From NCBI GenBank assembly GCA_026936325.1, contig JAPTHN010000150.1, forward strand, positions 1-64,000: a stretch of 64,000 nucleotides of DNA, written 5' to 3'. This document shows, piece by piece, positions 54,043-64,000 of this stretch. A program made the position numbers and the translations under genes. This DNA comes from Platynereis dumerilii. Lineage: Eukaryota; Annelida; Polychaeta; Phyllodocida; Nereididae. The notes under the pieces are model-generated. The model had not been told where the DNA came from. It saw nothing but the letters and a program-made list of their open reading frames with translations, and ran no database searches. Position 1 is the first letter of the stretch; each line of letters begins with the position of its first letter.

Positions 54043-54899
54043 TTACCGAGCTGGATTTTTAATTTTGATGGGTCAAAATGGCAAATCAAAATTGCCGCCA
54101 AAACGACAAAAATTGTCCGAAATATGCCAATATCAACCATTCATTCAACTTTTTGTTGCAAATAGCTCCTTATGACCAACCATATTCATTAATTCTAGGA
54201 TGAACAGAGGATGTTGGAATTATTTCAGTAACATTTAGTGCTCTAGTTGTAGATTTTAGGGGTTCAACAGCCTGGAATACAAAATGGCCGACAAATAATC
54301 AAAAATGTTGATTTTGGCACTACAAAACCAACTCATTTGTTAAATAAATCATCCCTAAATTATTCATGTTACCACTACAGTGTAAGTGTAGGTTGCTGTA
54401 TCTATTTGATTTAATTTTTTTTTAGTTAAGGGGTCAAAATGGGGCCTAAATCAATGTTAGGGTGGAAATCGCAGAAATTCAGATTTTTCCAAATTTCCAA
54501 TTTGAATGCAGTTTTCTGACTCAATCTGGTTTGTTGTTAATCATATTCAAAGAAACACATAATCACCAAGTTATTATGTATTTATTGCATGACAACATAT
54601 TTTTCCGTTTTAAATGATTTTTAAACAGTTGGAAACTGGACAGGCTGAGTCGGATCCTCGCCAGAAGGTTAAAAATGTGCATAAATCTAGCTCCTTGATG
54701 AAAATGATACATTGTGTAGTTGCAAGTAAATCTTATTTCTCAACTAAATATGCATTTTATGAATGAATATAATAATGTTAACAAACACACAATAGTCCGT
54801 GAGCCAGAGCCTGATTTTTGGCTGATCGGTATCAAAAGAGTGGGCTCAAGTTATCATACCTTTTCAGAAAGCTGGGAATCTCAGCTTTCAGAATATGTA

Positions 54900-56600
54900 T
54901 GATAACCTGGTATCCACGGGAGCTTCTGGGAGTTAGAGCACTTTTAAGAAGACAAGATTGATATTTTTCAGAGACAAACAAAAATTGTTATTTTCAAAAA
55001 CTAGGGATTAAATAATGATATAAAAATTATTTAAACATCTGGGTATATGTTTATGAATATGGGGAATCAGATTTTGGGGTTATTTTTCTGATTAAAGGTC
55101 AAGGTCACCACTCAAGGTCAACTAAATCACAAAATATTGTCAAAAATAGAATTTAATGAAGTTTGCAATTCATGGGTGGGATCCCTATGGCAATAATTGG
55201 TGATTACTAGCTGCAGCACTTTAGTAGGAGTCCTCAGCTATAATTTGATACCATATTTGCACAATTCTGATGCCTCATAAGGTTCCAGTAACATAAAATG
55301 CGCACAGCAGTCCTCTTGTTATGATCAACAAAATTCAGAGATTTTCTCATAATTCAAGAACAAATGATGATATCACAATGCTTTAACTGTCCAGAAAATA
55401 TGTTTATTGATGTGGCAAATCGATTCCAATGCTTAATGTCTTGATACAAGGTCAAGGTCACCAGTCAAGGTCAACTAAATCACAAAATATTGGCACAAAT
55501 AGAATTTAATGAAGTTTGCATTTCATGGTTGGGATCCATATGGCAATAATTGGTGATTACTAGCTGCAAAGCTTTAGCGGGAGTCCTCAGCTCTAATTTG
55601 ATATGACTTTTGCACAATACCGATGCCTCATAAGGTTCCAATGACATAAAATGCACACCGCGGTCATGTTTTTATGACAAACAAAATTCAGAGATTTTCT
55701 CATAATTCAAGAACAAATGAACATATCACAATGCTTTAACTGTCCAGAAATATGTTTATTGATGTGGCAAATAATTCCAATGGTTAATGTCTTGATACAA
55801 GGTCAAGGTCACCAGTCAAGGTCTAATATGTCTTTAAAAAGTGGCAAAATCTAAATTTTTAATGACATTTACGTTGTATTTGTGGGATTTTAATAGGCGA
55901 TATGGATAGGTCTTTGCTTCTGATCTTTGGCAGGGTTCCTTACCTTTAATATGATACCATAATATTATATGCCCAGAATCAATGCATTGTAAGCTTCAAA
56001 ATTATTGACGTAAAGCGCAAACCATTATATCATCTTCAGTTTGTGATGGACTTAAAAAAAAAATCAAGAATAAATAATGATATCTAAATGCTTTAAATGT
56101 CCAGAAATGTGTACAATGAGGGGGCAAAATCTATTCAGTGCTAAATGAATAAGTTAAAGGTCATCAGTCAGGGTAAAATATATCTTTAAGAACGGCCAAA
56201 ACTAATTTTCTGTTGCATCAATTTTGTATCACAAGTGGGTTTTTCGGATACAATATATATAGGAGTTTGCTACAGGTCTTCATTAGGGTTTGTAAGTTTC
56301 AGTATTATACCATACATCCCAATTTCGGGGCATTATTGGGCTCAAATAACATAAAACAGAAGCCTTAGTGTTGTGTTAATGGTGATCAACAAATTGTAAA
56401 CTTTTTCGCTTAACTTGGGAGAAAATAATGGTACATTGCATTGGTCCAAATGATGAGAAATATGCTTGTTGATGTCAGAAATTGACTTCAATAACTGCTG
56501 TGCTGATACAAGGTCAAAATTACCTGTCATGGTCAAATATATCACTGTAAAATGCATTTATCAGACATTGACATTGCACCCTGTTTTTATACATTAGCAG
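54900..56600 (+). repeat. ~350 bp tandem repeat with TCAAGGTCA pairs, five units
   Basis: GGTCAAGGTCACC-GTCAAGG words stand at about 55097, 55449, 55800, 56157 and 56511, a spacing near 352 bp. CATAATTCAAGAACAAATGA, CCAGAAATATGTTTATTGAT and TGGCAATAATTGGTGATTAC also recur. Units become more diverged toward the right. Confidence 0.85.
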
Positions 56601-57029
56601 GAAGATGACGTAAACCGCATAAGGTGGCCTTGTGTTGTGATTGATAAAATTCAGAGATTTTCTCATAATAACATTATTCCAGAATAACAGATGGAAACTA
56701 ATAACCTAACAGTCTCTTAGACGTCTAGAAATAACTTGAATGGTTGGAAATTGTGCTAACGTCCCCGAATGCGGATATTCTATCAACAGTCTCTGTTTGC
56801 TCCGGAGATTAAAGTCGTTTTCTGGCTTCAATTTGCATAGTCTTTTAATATATTTGGTGCTTGATTGTTCTGAGACTTCCATGCACTAGTCATCGGTTCA
56901 AATTTAATTCTAGCTGGAATCCGCAGCCAGTGCAACTCCTTCCCTTCAATCTATCAAACAACTGAGTTTTCAGACTCTTGCAGCTCTTTATCACCTACTT
57001 GGAACAACCATTTAGAAGTCCAATTACAT

Positions 57030-58190
57030 ATAGTCAAAATGACGAGTGACTTATGCATTAACAGCTGTTTCGATTGACTTTTTAATCAGAGATTAAAAAA
57101 TTTTGGAGATATTTCTAGAGTTATAGTTAGCATTTTGACACCTTTTTTCACTTTCATTTCCATAGTCATCTGTTTATCGAATCGCATGCCCAAAATTTCT
57201 GAAATGATCAGTCACTTCCTTGTTTCTGGGATGCATTTCTCCTTTTTCTTTCTAGCTTGTTCTTTTCCAAAAAATGTTGGTTTGAAAGACAGGATACATT
57301 TTTCACCATAAGCATACTTTTGATCTTTAGCCGGATTTTGTTTGCTTTTTTGCCAACTGGTATAGTATAATTATACACAGATAAAGATTGAGCCCAGTAT
57401 TGATTCTTGAAGAATGCCACATTGTAAAGGCAACTTGCCAGATTCTGTGTCATTGATGAATACTGACTGTGATTTGTTCGAGATATGAGCCAGTTTAAAG
57501 CTGACTCGTCAACACCATACACATGTATCTCTCAGCCTTCCAGAAAAATGCCATGGTCAAATATGTTAAAAACTGCAGAAAGATCTAAGAAGACCAACAA
57601 CATTGCCACTTCACCTTGGCGCATATTCAGCTTGACATTACAATGGATTTTCGTCAGAAGCATGTTCAAGCATCTCTGTACCAAAATGTTGCTTGTAGAC
57701 TGATAGTTTTTCATCATCAATACTTTTAGCCAGGTGATCTGTTTTGTGTTTGATAACAGCAATCTGTACGACCTAACTAAGGAAGGACAGGTCAGATACT
57801 AGCCTGTAATTCTTTGTTATATGATCAAGACCAATTTTTTTACAAGAATGGCTTAACCAAAGTATGCTTCAAGACTCAGCAGGCATTTGTCCTGAAGTCA
57901 TTGAACTGTTGACTATTTCGGTTATGATTGCAAGAGACTGATCAATGCATTCCTACAGTAACTAAATCAAAATTGGGTCAGTGTTGCAGTGCTTCATGGG
58001 CATCTTGACAAACAGCTTTTCAACTGCTGTTAGTACGAGGGTTTCAAAATGTATTAGTTTCTAACCAATGTAAATATCAGTAGTAATATCACAATCTCTG
58101 GTAATTGTGTCTAATTTTGATATTATTTTCTGTATTTCATCATAAACAAAGAACGGTGGGTTGAAGTCATTTGCTGGGGTGTACATCATG
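57030..58190 (-). pseudogene. Decayed LINE reverse transcriptase (Rex/CR1-like)
   Basis: Minus strand: FNPPFFVYDEIQ (58150), FVKMPMKHCNTDPI (58010), NSSMTSGQMPAE (57890), KIGLDHITKNYRLVSDLSFL (57830), NILVQRCLNMLLTKIHCNVK, VAMLLVFLDLSAVFNIFDHG (motif A, 57620-57560), then YGVDESALNWLI (57510). The order is that of LINE reverse transcriptases of the Rex/CR1 kind, where motif A is LLDLSAAFDTIDH. Many stops and frame changes are present. It sits at the symmetry axis of the inner inverted pair. Confidence 0.8.
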
Positions 58191-59660
58191 GATATCATTA
58201 TAGAGTAATGCTGTGGCAGAGGTGACCGTCGTTTCCTGTTGATTCCTGAGTTGAGAATGTTGAGGATAAAATTGGAGATACATTTGACCTTGACTGATGA
58301 CCTTGCCCATGTATCAGAACATTAAGCTTTGTAATGGATAAGCCAATGAACATATTTCTGGATATATGTAAAGCCAGTGATACCATTACTTGTTCTTGAA
58401 TTATGAGGAAATCTCCTAATTTTGTTGATCATCACAGGGCTGCAGTTTGCATTTTATATCATGTGAACACTATAATCAATTGATACACGTACTAGGCATG
58501 TATGGTATCAAAATAAAGTTTACAAACTCTATTAAAGAAATGCCGCAAATACCTATCCCTACTAGCTGTCAAAATCTCACAAATACATTGTAAATGTCTT
58601 AAAAACTTTGTTTCTTTAATGATATGTTGGACCTTGACTGCTGACCTCGACCTTGTATCAGAAAAGTCAGAATTGGAATCAATTTGCCCAGTCATATGAA
58701 CATATTTATGGACAGTAAAAGCATTGCTATATCATAATTTGTTATTGGATTATGAGAAAATCTCTGAATTTGGTTGATCATCCAAACAGGACCGTGGTTT
58801 GCGTTTTATGTAATTTGAACCTTATAATGCATTGATACTGGGCATGTATGGTATCAAAATAAAGCTTATAAACCCTGTTAAGGGAATATTGCAAATACCT
58901 ATCCATACTAGCTGCCTAAATCCCACAAATGCAGTGTAAATGTCTTAAAAACTTAGTTTTTGCCACTTTTTAATGATATTTTTGATCTTGACTAGTGACT
59001 TTGACCTTGTATCAGAAAAGTAAGAATTGAAATCAATTACCAAGTCATATAAACAGACTTATGGACAGTTAAAGCACTGTGATATCATCATTTGTTCTTG
59101 AATTACGAGAAAATCTCTAAATTTTGTTGATCATAAAAACAGGACTGCAGTTTGCATTTTATGTCACTGGAACCTTATGAGACATCGGAATTGGGCAAAA
59201 ATGGTATCAAATTAGAGCTGAGGACTGCTACTAAGACACTGTAGCTGGTAATTACCAATTATGGCCATAGGGATCCCACCAAGGAAATGCAAACTTCATC
59301 AAATTCTATTTTTGACAATATTTTGTGATTTAGTTGACCTTGACTGGTGACCTTGACCTTTAATCAGAAAAATAACCCCAAAATCTGATTCCCCATATTC
59401 ATAACCATATGCCCAGACCTTTAAATCATTCTTATATCATTATTTGATTCCTATTTATTGAAAATAAAATTTTTTATTTATCTCTGAAAAATGTCAATCT
59501 TGTCTCCTTAAAAGTGCTCTAACTCCCAGAAGCTCCCGTGGATTCCAGGTTATCATACATATTCTGAAAGCTGAGATTCCCAGCTTTCAGAAAAGGTATG
59601 ATAACTTGAGCCCACCCATTTGATACCGATATCTTGTCTGGCTCATGGACTACAATTAGC
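58190..59660 (-). repeat. ~350 bp tandem repeat, inverted array, four units
   Basis: TGACCTTGA-type words at about 58282, 58632, 58986 and 59336 mark about four units in opposite orientation to 54900-56600. The outermost unit (59250-59640) matches 54870-55200 nearly base for base in reverse. Confidence 0.85.
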
Positions 59661-60480
59661 AAACATAAATTGATTTTTAAAGCCCCAGCAGGTCAAATAT
59701 TTTGCATCTGCAAATCTCGTAAATCACCGAAATCTGCAGCTTTGAGCCTCAATTGTCAATTTCAGAATTTCTGTGATATTTTGTTTACTCATTCCAATTT
59801 ATCTAATTTATCACATCTGACAGTACCTGTTTGCTTGACATTTGTGTCTGTTTAAGAATTTATTCTATGGACACTCATCAGAGGTTGATACATGGCGGAA
59901 CAATACAAAAACGAAACCTACAAATGGTAAAATCTTGCTAAATTGGATGCTTTCAACATTGGAAAGTGACAACTTTTTGTTGTTTCTCATTATAATTAGT
60001 AAAAATAGCTCCTTATACTCTACCAAATTAATTGTTTCAGGAGTAAACAGAGGGTGTTGGAACTATTTTAAGGACATTTTGAGCTCTACTTCTAGTTTTA
60101 AGGTTCGGGAGCCAGGAATACAAAATGGCTGACAAATTAATATGAAGAATGCTGGTTTTAGTACCACAAAACCAACTCATCTGTGTCTAAAATCATCCCT
60201 AACCCACTCCTTTTAAAATTGTAAAAATAATTTAGGGTAGATACGTGAATGTGAAGTGCTCAATGAATTGAACATTTTTGAGTTAAGTGGCTGAAATTTG
60301 GCCAAAACCAATGTCATGGACAACCACTGTAACATAAAATTTCTTATTTCTATGCAGTTTTCTCACACAATCTGGATTTTTGTTGATTATGCTTTAAAAG
60401 ATTCATAATCACCAATTTAGTGTATATTTGTTGAATTTAGAGTGTCAATTTCAAAGCCTATTTTCCTGTTCCAAAGGATA
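59660..60480 (+). repeat. Foldback-family unit, forward
   Basis: 59660-59975 is the reverse complement of 62600-62935 (GATACATGGCGGAACAATAC is the clearest word). 59995-60175 is a forward copy of 54165-54345 (GGAATACAAAATGGC and GTACCACAAAACCAACTCAT). It links the inner and outer foldbacks. Confidence 0.8.
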
Positions 60481-60811
60481 TATGATTGGCAATGAATTTA
60501 AAATGTGGATGAAGTTATGTTGCTGGTAATCTTTTTCTCAGCTTACAGACTTACGTCACCTTTGGTGGTGAATGAAATATAGATTATAATTATTTTCATG
60601 GTACAACTTGTTTGATTTGGATGCTTTGAACATTTGATCCTTGCGAAAAGCAAGATTATCACAAATATGATGCTTGACTACAATTCCTGTCAAGTTTGTA
60701 AATTTTTACACAGCACAAACTATGTATATGAACCATCCAAGCTTGACAGTAATCTCTGTCCAATATAAACCTTTTTCAGCGTAATTTTGGCCAATTGCCC
60801 AACTGATATGA
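60481..60811. other. Intergenic stretch, no gene seen
   Basis: AT-rich sequence with a diverged repeated word CTTGACTACAATTCCTGTCA / CTTGACAGTAATCTCTGTCC. No gene. Confidence 0.3.
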
Positions 60812-61032
60812 GCCAGAGGGGCTGGATGGATGTATGATCGTGGTTTTACATCCTGTATTTATGCACTTGGTAGGCTAATTAGGACAGGAGGTGGACGTGG
60901 CAATAAGGAGGAGAATGATTGAAACTGTCATTCAACATAGCACCAGGTGACCCAACAATATCTTGATTCGAACACTGGTTCCATGGATTGGTGGCCCAGC
61001 ATTCTATCACAGAGCTGAAAACCTGCAAGAGG
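60812..61032 (-). mobile_element. tRNA-derived SINE (ATCC-tail family), reverse
   Basis: Reverse complement of the family: GCTGGATGGATG tail side at 60820, TACATCCTGTATTTATGCAC, TTGGTAGGCTAATTAGGACA, then a diverged B box (GATTCGAACACTGG at 60965) and A-box side near 61020. The flanks GAGGGGCTGGA (60817) and GAGGGGCTGGA (61031) form an 11 bp direct repeat, a probable target duplication. Confidence 0.8.
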
Positions 61033-61234
61033 GGCTGGAATCAATTTAATATCTTAAGTCTATAAAATGTAAGGATGTGTATTTTCCTGATGGCATCATG
61101 TGTGATATTATTCCTTGAAATCTTCATCTTATACTGTTTGCCCCAAACTCTACATGAACCATGCTGAAATTTGTTTGTGTTTTATTTGCTCAAAGGCAGA
61201 ATTTAATACCATAATACACTGGTTAGGAGATTAC

Positions 61235-62410
61235 CAATAAGGAGGGAGGGTTGAGACTAGAAAGGGCAGGGAAGGAGGAGACTTGCAAGAGGTGGGTTGG
61301 AAAAGACTAGGAAAGAGAAGAGATTGAGGAGACTACACAAATGGGAGGGATGAAGGAGTGATGAGACAATGGAGAGTGAGTAATTTAGGCCCTATGCCCC
61401 ATCAACAGCAGTGCAGGCTATTTAGAGGCATGAGATGAGGGAGAAATGGGGAGAGGCTAGACCAGGAAAGAGGAGAGACGGAGGTGACGAGGAACAAGGA
61501 GTCTAGGAAAGAGGAGTAATGGAAACTACAAAAATGAAGAGACAAAGGAGACCAACAAATAGGTAGGAGAGATGAGATCGGTATGAAGGAGCGAGAGATG
61601 AGATGAGTATGAAGGAGCGAGAGATAAGGCTTGGAAGGAGGGGGAATGGAGAAGACTAGAAATGAGGAGGATGGGGAGGACTGGGAAAGAGGAGTACTGT
61701 TGGAGGATACTTAGTAAAAGGCAGTGATGGAGGAGACCAGGAAGGAGGAGACATGGAGGAGACCAGGAAAGAAGAGTGATAAAGAAGAGTGATGGAAACT
61801 GCAAGAAAGGGGGGGGGGGGCGGAAGAACCTGACAAGGAGGAATGGATGAGACTGGGATAGTGGACATACTGTAAGAGGACAGAGGAAGAGGAATAAGAA
61901 CTAAGAAGGGACAGGAGTAAAGCAGCAAAATGGAGGGACATCTGACTGACAAACCTGTCAGCTGTAAAGCAGGTGAGCTCCCTCCAGTCACAAATCAATC
62001 AGGCTGCTATAGCCTAGCAGGAGTGAGGAGTGGAAAAGGACGGACCAAAATCAGAGACTACAAAAGAGGAGGGAGAATGGAAAAGGGAGGATACTATCAA
62101 GGAGGTAGGATGGAGGAAAGAGACATGGCCCTGTTTCCCACAACCAATCCTATAAAACCTTCTTATATGTAAAAAGAGAAGTAGTGTAGACCAGCAATGA
62201 GGAGGCTTTGGGGAGATAAAATTGTAGAAGGGATGGAAGAAATTAGGAAAGAGGAGTGATGGAGACCAGCAAGTAGAAGGGATAAAGGCGACCAGCTTTG
62301 AGGAGGATTGATGAGACTGGCAGGTAGAAGGGATGGAGGAGACAAGGAAAGAAGAGGGAGGGCAGAGACTGGGAAGGAGGAAATTACAAAGGAAGATGAA
62401 ACTTTGATAC
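61235..62410 (+). repeat. Purine-rich degenerate minisatellite
   Basis: The plus strand is strongly purine-rich (GA) for about 1.1 kb, with GGAGGAGACCAGGAAAGAGG-type words repeated many times at irregular spacing. The Ser/Pro/Leu-rich minus-strand frames are translations of the repeat. A G run of ten lies near 61810. Confidence 0.75.
61370..61440 (-). mobile_element. 3' end of second SINE family, reverse
   Basis: Reverse complement reads CTCTAAATAGCCTGCACTGC then GTTGATGGGGCATAGGGCC and an ACTCACTC tail, the same end as 38935-39000. It sits inside the purine-rich tract. Confidence 0.6.
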
Positions 62411-62599
62411 TAGGGAATAGAAGTGGAAGAAGAGATCAATAGCATTTTAATAGCAGCTTTGAATTGTCGTCAATTAGCAAATTAGGAATGATTTTTGCTC
62501 TCTAAGCTGGTACATCATAATATAAAATGCTCAAATAAAAATATTCCTAATGCATGAATGTACAAAAGCATAAAGACACTATAGAATCATAATAGTTGT

Positions 62600-62935
62600 C
62601 ATTTTCCAACATTGAAAGCATCCAATTTAGCAAGATTTTACCATTTGTATGTTTCGTTTTTGTATTGTTCCGCCATGTATCAACCTCTGATAAATGTCCA
62701 TAGAATAAATTCACAAACAGACATAAATGTCAGACAAACAGATACTTTCTGACTTAATAAATTAGCTAAATTGGAATGAGTAAACAAAATTGCAAAGAAA
62801 TTGACAATTGAGGCACAAAGCTGCAGAATTTTGGCGATTTTCGACATTTTGCAGATGCCATGTTTCACTTACCGGGGCTTTAAAACTCAATTATATGTTA
62901 GCTAATTGTGTGTTTGTTAACAACATTGATTTATT
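62600..62935 (-). repeat. Foldback-family unit, inverted partner of 59660-59975
   Basis: Words GTATTGTTCCGCCATGTATC, TTTAGCAAGATTTTACCATT and GTGTTTGTTAAC match the forward unit in reverse complement. Confidence 0.85.
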
Positions 62936-63267
62936 CATTCATAAAATGTATATTTAGTTAAGAAAAACAACGTATCATTTTCATCAAGGAGCTAGATTTA
63001 TGCACATTTTTAGCCTTTTTAGCGAGGATCCGACTCAGCCTTTCCAGTTTCCAACTGTTTAAAAATCATTTAAAACTGAAAAATATGTTTTAAAATGGAC
63101 ACTTGCAATGCAATGAATACATAATGACTTAGTGATTATGTGTTTCTTTGAATATAATTAAGAACAAACCAGATTGAGTCAGAAAACTGCATTCAAATTG
63201 GAAATTTGGAAAAATCTGAATTTCTGCGATTTCCACCCTAACATTGATTTTGGATCCATTTTAACCC

Positions 63268-63605
63268 ACCCAGAGAATCTACCCTAGACAAATCTCTCGG
63301 GAACTCTGCATTATGATAGATTTACGTCACGAGCGTCTCAACCAATCAGCGTGCAGCATTTCACTCCACTTCAAAAGTTTATCGGCAATTTGCGAAGCAA
63401 CTATTGACTCCTCAGGGACGTATGAGACATCATTTTAAAGGTCTCACAGCGACCTATCTACTGATATAAGTATCATACGCGTAACCCTTACGGGAAAGTG
63501 CGTAACAGCGAAATCGGCCTCATTTGCATAACATGCTTGAATGTCTGTTCATTGGTTAGCTTTGTGGGTGTGTCTGACTTAATCACTGAAGGCTTTGCTG
63601 AAGTG
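63268..63605. mobile_element. 338 bp insertion with 9 bp target duplication
   Basis: The right foldback arm is interrupted here. TTTTAACCC occurs at both borders (63259-63267 and 63606-63614); the left arm has a single TTTTGACCCC at the same place (reverse strand, about 54430). The insert is CpG-bearing, unlike its surroundings. It contains CCAAT boxes in both orientations (AACCAATCAGC, CATTGGTTAG), a perfect octamer ATTTGCAT, a TTACGTCA site and GATATAAG. No terminal inverted repeat, A/B box or tail is seen. A 9 bp duplication is usual for Mutator-like elements, but the missing inverted ends leave the class open. Confidence 0.7.
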
Positions 63606-64000
63606 TTTTAACCCCTTAACTAAAAAATTTTAAATCAAATATATACAGCAGCCTAGAATTATACTGGAGTGGTGATATGAATAATTTAGGGATGATTTAA
63701 AACTGAAATTAGTTGGTTTTGTAGTGCCAAAACCAACATTTTTGATTATTTGTCGGCCATTTTGTATTCCAGGCTGTTGAACCCCTAAAATATACAACTA
63801 GAGCACTAAATGTTACTGAAATAATTCCAACATCCTCTGTTCATCCTAGAATTAATGAATATGGTTGGTCATAAGGAGCTATTTGCAACAAAAAGCTGAA
63901 TGTATGGTTGATATTGTCATATTTCTGAACATTTTTGTCATTTGGGCGGCCATTTTGATTTGCCATTTTGACCCCTTGAAATTAAAAATCCATCCCGGTA

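Larger units (their letters stand above)
54043..64000. mobile_element. Nested foldback structure, at least 10 kb, right end cut by window
   Basis: TACCGAGCTGGATTTTTAAT at 54043 and onward is repeated in reverse from 64000 downward (TACCGGGATGGATTTTTAAT). Arms: 54043-54790 against 62940-64000. Inside, a second inverted pair, 54790-56600 against 58190-59660. A third, 59660-59975 against 62600-62935. 59995-60175 also matches 54165-54345 directly. Such nesting suggests repeated insertion or inversion of one family with long inverted ends. No transposase is recognised. Confidence 0.8.

Noticed and set aside
61526-62345. Leu/Ser/Pro-rich minus-strand frames suggesting membrane proteins
   Set aside because: Low-complexity translation of the purine-rich tract in several frames.
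1-64000. LTR retrotransposon, retrovirus or Polinton remains
   Set aside because: No protease, integrase, RNase H, capsid, envelope or protein-primed polymerase segment was recognised and no long direct terminal repeats were seen. The retroelement remains here fit LINE, SINE or Penelope-like groups.

Overview
This is a metazoan, most likely marine-invertebrate, genomic window: AT-rich, intron-bearing and dominated by transposable elements. The mix of KDZ, DUF6589-type and Penelope-like sequences, tRNA-derived SINEs with ATCC tails, and frequent TAGGCCTA-type words suggests an echinoderm or hemichordate, possibly another marine invertebrate. I cannot fix the taxon without a search. No rRNA or true tRNA gene, no CRISPR array, and no retrovirus-, LTR- or Polinton-type gene was recognised.

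Layout. 1-3.1 kb: a repeat element with a ~130 bp tandem core. 3.1-12.3 kb: decayed transposon coding pieces, a CAGT-type TA-flanked MITE (6540-7267) and three non-autonomous elements sharing one design (4423-5385, 8041-9293, 11362-12254). 12.6-15.6 kb: two more tandem-core elements. 16-18.4 kb: KDZ transposase remnants and a hAT-type MITE. 18.6-19.2 kb: a tandem repeat. 19.2-24.85 kb: an open, apparently intact Jockey/CR1-group LINE. 25.1-41.3 kb: a large, rearranged tandem duplication (copy A 25.46-32.7 kb, copy B 34.29-39.72 kb, plus a short third copy) carrying decayed genes on the minus strand, with a putative membrane-protein gene between the copies. 41.3-50 kb: sparse sequence with SINEs, a coiled-coil exon and a PAN/apple-like terminal exon of a host gene. 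50-53.2 kb: nested DNA elements and a Penelope-like fragment. 54-64 kb: a nested foldback structure of at least 10 kb with ~350 bp tandem units, a decayed LINE at its centre, a purine-rich tract, and an arm that runs off the window.

The most remarkable item is the LINE. Its ORF1 reads as zinc finger (PHD/RING-like), coiled coil, SGNH esterase with all four signature residues, a NADAR (YbiA-like, ADP-ribose-related) domain, and two CCHC knuckles. ORF2 carries an AP-endonuclease and a reverse transcriptase with an intact YADD box. A NADAR domain inside a LINE ORF1 is the best candidate here for an undescribed system: a retrotransposon that may carry its own enzyme to bind or remove ADP-ribose marks.

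Other strong signals: an empty paralogous site that dates one MITE after the segmental duplication; a SINE with a 13/14 target duplication; arrays of YY1-like and of TCAAGGTCA-type (FTZ-F1/ERR-like) sites inside tandem repeats; and a 338 bp CpG-bearing insertion with a 9 bp target duplication. All homology calls come from reading motifs by eye; no database search was run.
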